From: DATBJG01 sp963790545
Lineage (GTDB): Bacteria > Acidobacteriota > Vicinamibacteria > Vicinamibacterales > JAMQPK01
Assembly (NCBI GenBank): GCA_963790545.1
Contig: CAWBPA010000017.1
Location: 1,520,274 to 1,584,273 of the forward strand
Reading direction: 5' to 3'
Length of the DNA stretch: 64,000 nucleotides
The notes beneath the pieces are model-generated. The model saw only the letters and a program-made list of their open reading frames with translations, ran no database searches and was not told the DNA's origin. Below, piece by piece: positions 27,744-34,271 of the stretch (position 1 is its first letter; each line of letters starts with the position of its first letter). Both the position numbers and the translations under genes were made by a program.

Positions 27744-27859
27744 TGACCTCGATACGGCTGCCGCTTTCGAACCGAAAGGCGAAGGCTGACCTGGGCTGGC
27801 AGCTGAAGTATCCGACGATGGACGAGGGTTTGACAGCGATGTTTCGCCACGCGGCTTGA
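27740..27859 (+). pseudogene. C-terminal remnant of an NAD-dependent epimerase/dehydratase
   Basis: A 39-codon frame reading MMTSIRLPLSNRKAKADLGW and then QLKYPTMDEGLTAMFRHAA. The motif SNxKAKxxLGWxxKYPxxxEGL is the typical C-terminal end of NAD-dependent sugar epimerases; the whole Rossmann domain is missing. It overlaps the preceding stop codon and ends three bases before the sigma-factor gene. Epimerases are among the usual neighbours of ECF41 sigma genes, supporting the view that an ECF41-epimerase locus lost most of its length here. Confidence 0.6.
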
Positions 27860-27862
27860 GCG

Positions 27863-28306
27863 ATGGATGACGACATCTTCCAGATCGATCGCCCGCTGCT
27901 GTTTTCAATCGCGTACAGGATGCTCGGCAGTGCTTCCGACGCGGAAGACGTGCTGCAGGACGCCTGGCTTCGTTATCGCGGCGTGGACCGATCGACGATT
28001 CGGTCACTGAAAGCCCTTCGCGGCAAAGCCTACGCGGCACGGCGCCCGCTCGTCGGCCGCGACCAAGTGCTCAATTTTTTGATCGGGCTCCATCGTACCG
28101 CGCAGACTGCCGGTCTGGCGCTGCGCGATGTGTCTCTGACGATCGAAGATGTCAACTCCGAGCCCGCGCTGATTCTCCGAGTCGGCCAGCGGCTCGAGTC
28201 GATCTTCGTGTTCTCAATCGACGAAGATGCCATCTCGGAGATTCGGGTCGTGCGCAATCCCGCCAAGCTGACACATGTCGATCGGAAGCTCACGACCTTG
28301 CACTGA
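27863..28306 (+). pseudogene. ECF41 sigma factor lacking region 4 (internal in-frame deletion)
   Basis: The 147-residue product starts with a sigma-70 region 2 head (RPLLFSIAYRMLGSASDAED, then VLQDAWLRYRGVDRSTIRSLKA). It passes directly, near residue 52, into the C-terminal SnoaL-like domain of ECF41 factors (KAYAARRPLVGRDQVLNFLIGL ... EIRVVRNPAKLTHV, containing the NPxKL motif). ECF41 proteins are usually near 290 residues, so roughly 140, including region 4, are gone without loss of frame. Promoter -35 recognition should be lost. It might still act as a regulatory or anti-sigma-like fragment, but decay is the simpler reading. Confidence 0.7.
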
Positions 28307-28315
28307 CCCGCCTCT

Positions 28316-28792
28316 TCAGACAATCTGCACGACCGCGCCATCGGGATCCTTGATATGGAACCCGAACTCGATGTTCTGGTCGGGCGTGAGGTCGTGCTGT
28401 TTCAGAACCTGCGTGACAGCGTCCCTGTCGAATTGTTCCACGCTGATCGCGAAGTGGTCGATCAGGCCTCGAGGATTCTGCTGGCGGAGCGATACGATCG
28501 TCCTGTCGACCCCGGTCCCTCCGGCGCCCAGTCGAAGAATCCGATTGGGTTTGTCCTCGCTCACCGGCATCAGGCCAAAGACGCGTTGGTAAAACTCCGC
28601 CGAGCGTTGGAGATCGCTCACCAGCACCGACGTATGGTCGATGCCGGTGGCTTTGAGTCCACGGCTCTGAGCCGCCAAGGGCGGCGAGATGCCGCCTGCT
28701 GCAACGAGCGCTGCGAGACTTTGAATCAGCTGACGCCGTGTCAGCCCGCCGCGCTCGAACTGATTCACCAGTTCAGTGATGATGATGTCCAT
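28316..28792 (-). CDS. TAT-type exported VOC family protein
   Basis: About 158 residues. The N terminus GLTRRQLIQSLAALVAAGG resembles a twin-arginine signal; the VOC module follows (TGIDHTSVLVSDLQRSAEFYQRVFGLMP, ending NIEFGFHIKDPDGAVVQIV). Start 28792 has GGGAGGG six bases upstream; the in-frame ATG at 28834 lacks this. It is convergent with the ECF41 relic, the stop codons lying nine bases apart. Substrate unknown. Confidence 0.8.
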   Translation of the reverse strand: MDIIITELVNQFERGGLTRRQLIQSLAALVAAGGISPPLAAQSRGLKATGIDHTSVLVSDLQRSAEFYQRVFGLMPVSEDKPNRILRLGAGGTGVDRTIVSLRQQNPRGLIDHFAISVEQFDRDAVTQVLKQHDLTPDQNIEFGFHIKDPDGAVVQIV

Positions 28793-28941
28793 CGACGTCC
28801 CTCCCGGGGAGATGTGCCGTAACTCAAACTTCAATAATGTGCAATTCTAAATCTCTTTTCGTTCGCCCCGGCGAGCGGCTGGGCCAATCGCGTAGACTTA
28901 CACGTCGCCGTCGGTGGCGGCTTTCAAAAAGGAGACCGTTT

Positions 28942-29514
28942 ATGTGTCACAGGATTCCCGGGTTGCGGCTGGCCTTGGCGGCCGCGTTGTTTCTCGGCTG
29001 GAGCCCCGCGTCGGCTCAGGCTCAGACCGAGACGTTCACGGCGACCGCTTCCGTCAAGACGGGGACCGGAGCTCAGAAGACGGCGCCGGTCACGATTGTC
29101 CTCACCCGGCTGACGACCGACAAAGAACGGGATGCCGTCGTCGATTCGCTGAAGAAGGGCGGGACGTCCGGCGTGGTGCAGTCGCTCAAGGCGATGGGCG
29201 ACGCAGGGTACATAGAGGTTGGAGGGCGTCGGACCCCCGTCAAGTACGCGTACGTGCGCCCGGTGGGCGGCGGCCGTTTGATCACGGTCATCGCGCCCGC
29301 CCCGATTGCGTATCTTGGAGCGGATCTTCCTGAAGCGAAGCCCAAGGCGGGGTTCGATCTGGCGCTCGCGGTCCTGCAGGTCAAGGAAGGTGGCGACGGG
29401 TTCGGCGAGCTCGCGCCAGCTGCGACGGTCAGAGTCAACGACACCGGGGCCATTCAAACCCAGGACTATGGCGCAGAGGCCGTTCGGCTGACCAACGTCC
29501 AGGCCAAGAAGTGA
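28942..29514 (+). CDS. Exported protein of unknown function
   Basis: A 190-residue product with a signal peptide (LALAAALFLGWSPASAQAQ). The mature part alternates strands and short helices: FTATASVKTGTGAQKTAPVTIVLTRLTT, YIEVGGRRTPVKYAYVRPVGGGRLITVIA and FGELAPAATVRVNDTGAIQTQDYG. No family is recognised. AAGGAG lies before the ATG at 28942. It precedes the glycolytic group by 54 bp on the same strand and could be cotranscribed, but a functional link is not evident. Confidence 0.65.
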   Translation: MCHRIPGLRLALAAALFLGWSPASAQAQTETFTATASVKTGTGAQKTAPVTIVLTRLTTDKERDAVVDSLKKGGTSGVVQSLKAMGDAGYIEVGGRRTPVKYAYVRPVGGGRLITVIAPAPIAYLGADLPEAKPKAGFDLALAVLQVKEGGDGFGELAPAATVRVNDTGAIQTQDYGAEAVRLTNVQAKK

Positions 29515-29568
29515 AGCGCCCGCCATCGCGGCGGCCCTACGACTGTCATCCCAGCCAAAAGAAGGCTC

Positions 29569-30276
29569 ATGAAGGTGTTGGTCATCGACATCGGGGGGAA
29601 CAGCGTCAAGGTCCTCGTCACCGGCGAGACTGAACCGCGCAAGTTCCCTTCGGGGCCGACCTTGACGCCGCGGCAGATGGTCTCGGCGGTCCTGAAGCTG
29701 ACCGACGACTGGCACTACGGCGCGGTATCGATTGGCGTCCCTGGCCGGGTCCGTAACAACCGGGTGGTCTCCGAACCTGTGAACCTGGGCCAGGGGTGGA
29801 TCAATTTCGATTTCGCCAAGGCATTCGGTCAACCCGTGGAAGTCATCAACGATGCCGCCATGCAGGCCCTGGGAAGCTATCGCAGCGGGAAGATGCTGTT
29901 TCTCGGGCTGGGAACGGGACTCGGGTCGGCGCTGATCGTAGACGGCAACCTCATGCCGATGGAGCTCGGGCATCTTCCGTACAAGGACGCGACCTACGAA
30001 ACCTATCTCGGGCTCGGGGGACTCAAGCGTCTCGGTATCACGAAATGGCGCGCCTCGGTCCACCACGTCGTCACCAAATTCATTTCGGCGCTCGAACTCG
30101 ATGACGTGGTCATTGGCGGCGGCAACGTTTCCAAGTTGGACAAGCTGCCGCCAGGCTGTCGCGTCGGAGATAACGCCCTCGCATTCCGCGGCGGTTTTCT
30201 TCTCTGGGAAGGAAATCGCCGCCCGAAACGCGGCGCGCGCGCGGCCGCACCATCGCAGTCATCCCCAAAAGACTGA
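29569..30276 (+). CDS. ROK-family kinase, polyphosphate-glucokinase-like
   Basis: Phosphorylates a hexose, probably glucose, using polyphosphate and/or ATP. The 235-residue protein has the phosphate-binding DIGGNSVKVLVTG at residues 6-18, the catalytic region NLGQGWINFDF with VINDAAMQALGSY, and the second phosphate motif LGLGTGLGSALIVDGNLMPMELGH. It lacks the zinc-binding CxCGxxGC of other ROK kinases, as polyphosphate glucokinases do. The next gene, aldolase, starts 10 bp on, followed by phosphofructokinase, so the three probably form an upper-glycolysis operon. Confidence 0.8.
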   Translation: MKVLVIDIGGNSVKVLVTGETEPRKFPSGPTLTPRQMVSAVLKLTDDWHYGAVSIGVPGRVRNNRVVSEPVNLGQGWINFDFAKAFGQPVEVINDAAMQALGSYRSGKMLFLGLGTGLGSALIVDGNLMPMELGHLPYKDATYETYLGLGGLKRLGITKWRASVHHVVTKFISALELDDVVIGGGNVSKLDKLPPGCRVGDNALAFRGGFLLWEGNRRPKRGARAAAPSQSSPKD

Positions 30277-30286
30277 GGAGGTCTTC

Positions 30287-31312
30287 ATGCCGGTCGCCGA
30301 CTACGCGCAATACTGCAAAATGCTCGATCGCGCGCGGACGGGACGGTTCGCCTATCCAGCCATCAACGTGACGTCGCTCACCACGGCCAATTCCGTTTTG
30401 AAAGGACTGGCCGACAGCAAGAGCGACGGGATTATCCAGGTATCGACCGGAGGTGGCGCATTCGCCTCTGGCGCTGCGGTCAAAGACATGGCGCTCGGCG
30501 CCATCTCGATTGCCGAACACGTCCACCGCGCGGCGGCGCGGTATCCGATCTACGTGGCGCTCCACACGGACCATTGCCAGGCGGACAAGCTGGACACGTT
30601 CGTGATGCCGCTCGTCGAGGAGACCGAGCGGCGGCGGGCGGCAGGCAAACCGAATCTGTTCAACAGCCACATGTTCGACGGCAGCGCGCTGCCGCTCAAG
30701 GAGAATCTCGACATTTCCGTAAAACTGCTCGAACGGTTCAAGAAAAGCGACTTGATCCTCGAGATCGAAGCCGGCGTGGTGGGAGGCGAAGAGGACGGGG
30801 TGACCGCCAGTGCCGCCGCGAAGCTGTACACGACGCCGGAAGATACCTTGGAGGTCGCGCGCCGGCTGAACGCGGTGCCGGGTGCACGCTACTTGCTCGC
30901 GGCAACGTTCGGTAACGTGCACGGGGTCTACAAGCCCGGCCAGGTCAAGCTGAGACCGTCCATCCTGAAGGACTGCCAGGACGCCGTCGTCGCCAAGTTC
31001 GGCGAAGCCGCGCGATTCTATCTGGTCTTCCACGGCGGATCAGGATCTGAGTTAAGCGACATCCACGAGGCCCTGGATTACGGCGTGGTGAAGATGAACA
31101 TCGACACCGACATGCAGTATGTCTTCACGCGCGTCATCGCAGACCATTGCTTCAAACACTACGACGGCGTGCTCCGAGTGGATGGAGAGGTCGGCAACAA
31201 GAAGGCCTACGATCCGCGCTCATACATGACGCAGGCCGAGAATGCAATGGCCGTTCGGGTCGTGCGCGCGACGACGGAGCTCCGCGCCGCCGGCAAGACG
31301 ATGGGGAAATGA
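30287..31312 (+). CDS. fba: Class II fructose-bisphosphate aldolase
   Basis: Zinc-dependent aldolase interconverting fructose 1,6-bisphosphate with dihydroxyacetone phosphate and glyceraldehyde 3-phosphate. The 341-residue protein shows the metal motif VALHTDHCQADKLDTFV, SHMFDGSALPLKENL, EIEAGVVGGEEDGV, the histidine segment FGNVHGVYKPGQVKL and the phosphate loop VFHGGSGS. The ATG at 30287 has GAGGAGG five bases before it; an upstream in-frame extension into the kinase is out of keeping with the family. It sits between the kinase and phosphofructokinase genes. Confidence 0.93.
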   Translation: MPVADYAQYCKMLDRARTGRFAYPAINVTSLTTANSVLKGLADSKSDGIIQVSTGGGAFASGAAVKDMALGAISIAEHVHRAAARYPIYVALHTDHCQADKLDTFVMPLVEETERRRAAGKPNLFNSHMFDGSALPLKENLDISVKLLERFKKSDLILEIEAGVVGGEEDGVTASAAAKLYTTPEDTLEVARRLNAVPGARYLLAATFGNVHGVYKPGQVKLRPSILKDCQDAVVAKFGEAARFYLVFHGGSGSELSDIHEALDYGVVKMNIDTDMQYVFTRVIADHCFKHYDGVLRVDGEVGNKKAYDPRSYMTQAENAMAVRVVRATTELRAAGKTMGK

Positions 31313-31327
31313 GTCGGTGAGGATCGA

Positions 31328-32617
31328 ATGCACGACAAGGATCTCGATTTCACGATAGCGCGGCTCGGCGAGTGCCGCATCGAGTCGCCGATATCCGGCG
31401 TGCGGTTCACACGCGACGACGAGCGCGTGCTCTATCATTCCACGCTCGAAGGGATAAGAGCCTGGCTGGAGAGAGGCGCAGCACCTCCCGCGATGGAGTC
31501 CGCCGGACCGAGGCAGAAGCTGTTCTTTGATCCGGCCAAGCTGGCGTGCGGGATTGTTACGTGCGGCGGTCTCTGCCCCGGGTTGAACGATGTGATCCGC
31601 GCAGTCGTTTTGAGTCTGCACCACCAGTACGGCGTCAACAAGGTCTTCGGCTTCCGATTCGGCTATGAAGGCCTGGTGCGCCGGCTTGGGCACGATCCGC
31701 TCGAGTTGACGCCCGAATCCGTCCACCGGATCCACGAAAGCGGCGGTTCGATCCTCGGATCCTCCCGAGGACCCCAGGACGCGGCGGAAATGGTCGAGTA
31801 CTTAAAGGACCTGGGGGTGGGGATCCTCTTTGCCATCGGCGGCGACGGGACCCTGCGCGGGGCACAGAAGATCGGCGAGGAAGCGGCGAGGCGTGGCCTG
31901 AAAATCAGTGTCATCGGTGTCCCGAAGACGATCGATAACGACATCTCGTTCGTGCAGCGGACGTTCGGATTCGAGACGGCAGTTGCCGAGGCGCGGCGCG
32001 CGACGTATGCCGCCAATGCCGAGGCGGAATCGGCGCGTAACGGGATCGGACTCGTCAAACTCATGGGCCGCGATTCGGGATTCATCGCGGCGTATTCGGC
32101 GCTGGTCAACCCCCAGGTGAACTTCTGCCTGGTTCCCGAGGTGCCATTTACCCTCCAGGGGTTCCTGTCAGCGCTGCAACAGCGGATCGAGCGCCGAAAC
32201 CACGCGACGATCGTGGTCGCGGAAGGCGCCGGTCAGGATCTGATGGCGACGAGCCAGGAGCGAGACGCGTCTGGGAACGTCAAGCACGGCGATATCGGCC
32301 TGTTTCTGCGCGACGCAATCTACGACCACTTCAAGCGGACCGGCACGGCCGTCACCGTCAAGTACATCGATCCCGGCTACACCATCAGGAGCGTGCCGGC
32401 CATCGCGCACGACTCGGCCTTCTGCCTGCTCCTCGGGCAGGGTGCGGTCCACGCAGGGCTCAGCGGGAGGACGAACATGGTCGTGGGCTTCTGGAACCAC
32501 CAGTTCACCCACCTGCCGATCGCCCTCGCCGTATCCGAACGCCAGAAGATCGACCCAGAGGGTACGCTCTGGAACAGTGTGGTCACCTCGACCGGTCAGC
32601 CGCGAGAGATGCGGTAA
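31328..32617 (+). CDS. pfkA: ATP-type 6-phosphofructokinase
   Basis: Phosphorylates fructose 6-phosphate to the bisphosphate. The 429-residue protein has an N-terminal extension of about 80 residues, then CGGLCPGLNDVIRA, GGSILGSSRGP, IGGDGTLRGAQ, VPKTIDNDISF and the MGRDSGF motif. The pairing of Gly in GGDGT with Lys in PKTIDND is that of long ATP-dependent enzymes related to the plant/trypanosome clade, not the PPi enzyme (GGDD). It is 15 bp behind aldolase. A strong hairpin follows the stop. Confidence 0.9.
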   Translation: MHDKDLDFTIARLGECRIESPISGVRFTRDDERVLYHSTLEGIRAWLERGAAPPAMESAGPRQKLFFDPAKLACGIVTCGGLCPGLNDVIRAVVLSLHHQYGVNKVFGFRFGYEGLVRRLGHDPLELTPESVHRIHESGGSILGSSRGPQDAAEMVEYLKDLGVGILFAIGGDGTLRGAQKIGEEAARRGLKISVIGVPKTIDNDISFVQRTFGFETAVAEARRATYAANAEAESARNGIGLVKLMGRDSGFIAAYSALVNPQVNFCLVPEVPFTLQGFLSALQQRIERRNHATIVVAEGAGQDLMATSQERDASGNVKHGDIGLFLRDAIYDHFKRTGTAVTVKYIDPGYTIRSVPAIAHDSAFCLLLGQGAVHAGLSGRTNMVVGFWNHQFTHLPIALAVSERQKIDPEGTLWNSVVTSTGQPREMR

Positions 32618-32622
32618 GAGCA

Positions 32623-32658
32623 CGTTGCGAAATTGGGACGTACACAATTTCGCAACGC
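32623..32658. terminator. Hairpin between convergent pfkA and pyk
   Basis: The arms CGTTGCGAAATTG and CAATTTCGCAACG flank an eight-base loop (GGACGTAC region). The perfect 12-13 bp stem stands between convergent stop codons and has no long T tract, so it may act as a bidirectional attenuator. The arm GTTGCRAAATYG recurs beside the REPIN-like repeats at 39.27 and 59.31 kb, so it may be a repeat rather than a dedicated terminator. Confidence 0.6.
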
Positions 32659-32684
32659 GCGGTAAGAGCTTCTGCCATTGAGGT

Positions 32685-34106
32685 TCAGAGCTCAAGGACC
32701 TCCACGCGAGGGTTCGCGTCTTCTCCCTCACCCATTCGTCCCTGCGTGAGCAGAGCAAACTCGCCGGGAATCTGGTGGTGCTGCAGCCATTGTCTGGCGA
32801 AACTACTCCATGAAGGCGGCGAGTTCGGCTCGTAGACCGGATGCACGCCATAAGAAAATACGAAATTCTGGCATCTCTGCTCGTCGTCACTCACGGCCAC
32901 GATCCAGGCCGGCAGATGAAACGACGCAAGTCTCCTGGCAGTGGCGCCGGTGAGGCTGCGAACGAAAACGGCCGCGGGCGATAAGTATTCCAGGCTCGCC
33001 TCCACGCTGACGGCGATCAGGTGCTGAGGCCGAATGTTCCCCCGCAAATCGAGACCGGCATACATCTCCTTGACGGAAATGCGGCGCCTGGTTGGCTCCA
33101 CGACCGCAGCAATCCGGGCCAGCATGGCAACCGATTCAACCGGGTAACGACCCATGGCAGACTCGCCGGAGAGCATCACACAATCGGTGCCGTCGAGAAT
33201 CGCATTCGAAACGTCCGTCGCCTCGGCGCGCGTGGGCAGCCGATGGGTTGTCATGGATTCGAGCATTTGCGTGGCCGTGATGACCGGCTTGGCCAGTCGG
33301 TTGGCGCGGCCCATGAGATCCTTCTGCACGACGGCAATCCTTTCGATCGGCACTTCCACTCCCAGATCGCCGCGCGCGATCATGATGCCGTCGGCCGCTT
33401 TCAGAATCGCGTCGATGCGATCCAGTGCCCGTGCCCGTTCGATCTTGGCAATGATGAAGGGGCGGCGGCCCAGCTCGCTGGCCGCCTGCCGCACTGCCTC
33501 AATGTCTGCCGGACCTTCGACAAAAGACTGGCTGATTGCGTCGACACCGTGCTCCAAAGCAAACCGAAGGCAATGGCGATCGTGTTCGGTGAAGGCAGAG
33601 ATGCCCAGGTCAATGCTTGGAAGATTCAGCCCTTTGCGTGATCGCAGTTCGCCGCCCACTTTCGTGACGCACACCACGTCGTTGCCGCGAACAGAGACGA
33701 CTTCCAGTTGAATGAATCCGTCGTTCAGCGACAGCAGATCGCCTGGCTTCACGGCGCGCGGCAGACCTGCGAAGGTAACCGAGACGCGCTGCTGGTCCCC
33801 CGTCACCGGCTCGGTGGTCAGCGTGAAAATGTCACCGGGCTTCAGTTCAATCTTTTCAACACCAAAATTCCCAATGCGCATTTTCGGCCCTGGCAGATCC
33901 GCCATGATCGCGACCCGGTGTCCCGTCTGGGCGGAGGCCAACCGGACGTTTTCAATGACCTTGCGATGGCCGTCAAACTCACCGTGTGAAAAGTTGAGCC
34001 GCGCGACGTTCATGCCGGCGCGAATCATGTGTCCGATGATCTCCGGCGTCTGCGATGCCGGACCAATGGTGGCGACAATCTTGGTTTTGTGGGCAAGTGA
34101 GTTCAT
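32685..34106 (-). CDS. pyk: Pyruvate kinase
   Basis: Converts phosphoenolpyruvate and ADP to pyruvate and ATP. The 473-residue protein begins KIVATIGPASQTPEIIGHMI and has MNVARLNFSHGEF, ADLPGPKMRIG, the catalytic lysine and metal ligands in FIIAKIERARALDRIDAIL with GIMIARGDLGVEV, and VITATQMLESM. The C-terminal domain (ISVEASLEYLSPAAVFVRSLTG) is kept. Length and motifs are normal. It is transcribed toward pfkA, with stops 67 bp apart. Confidence 0.95.
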   Translation of the reverse strand: MNSLAHKTKIVATIGPASQTPEIIGHMIRAGMNVARLNFSHGEFDGHRKVIENVRLASAQTGHRVAIMADLPGPKMRIGNFGVEKIELKPGDIFTLTTEPVTGDQQRVSVTFAGLPRAVKPGDLLSLNDGFIQLEVVSVRGNDVVCVTKVGGELRSRKGLNLPSIDLGISAFTEHDRHCLRFALEHGVDAISQSFVEGPADIEAVRQAASELGRRPFIIAKIERARALDRIDAILKAADGIMIARGDLGVEVPIERIAVVQKDLMGRANRLAKPVITATQMLESMTTHRLPTRAEATDVSNAILDGTDCVMLSGESAMGRYPVESVAMLARIAAVVEPTRRRISVKEMYAGLDLRGNIRPQHLIAVSVEASLEYLSPAAVFVRSLTGATARRLASFHLPAWIVAVSDDEQRCQNFVFSYGVHPVYEPNSPPSWSSFARQWLQHHQIPGEFALLTQGRMGEGEDANPRVEVLEL

Positions 34107-34157
34107 TTCTACTCCGTGGCCGCGACCGCACCATGGTAGCGTGGGAATCGTCGCCGA

Positions 34158-34232
34158 GGCAGGCCTAAAGGCCTGCGCTACGTACGCTATTTTCGCCCTG
34201 ACCGTACGTAGCGCAGGGCTTTAGCCCTGCTT
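34158..34232. repeat. Paired palindromic repeat (REPIN-like)
   Basis: The unit AGGCAGGCCTAAAGGCCTGC, followed by GCTACGTACG, is paired in inverted order with CCGTACGTAGCGCAGGGCTT and its closing arm TAGCCCTGC. The block lies in the divergent gap between pyk and the metallophosphoesterase gene. It is of the same family as 18147-18215. Confidence 0.75.
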
Positions 34233-34271
34233 GCGTACGTCACACAGCGAGCTCAACTCAACAAGCGACAC

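Noticed and set aside
32623..32658. Riboswitch or attenuator before pyk
   Set aside because: The hairpin is downstream of both convergent genes and has no T tract; it also belongs to repeat-associated words.
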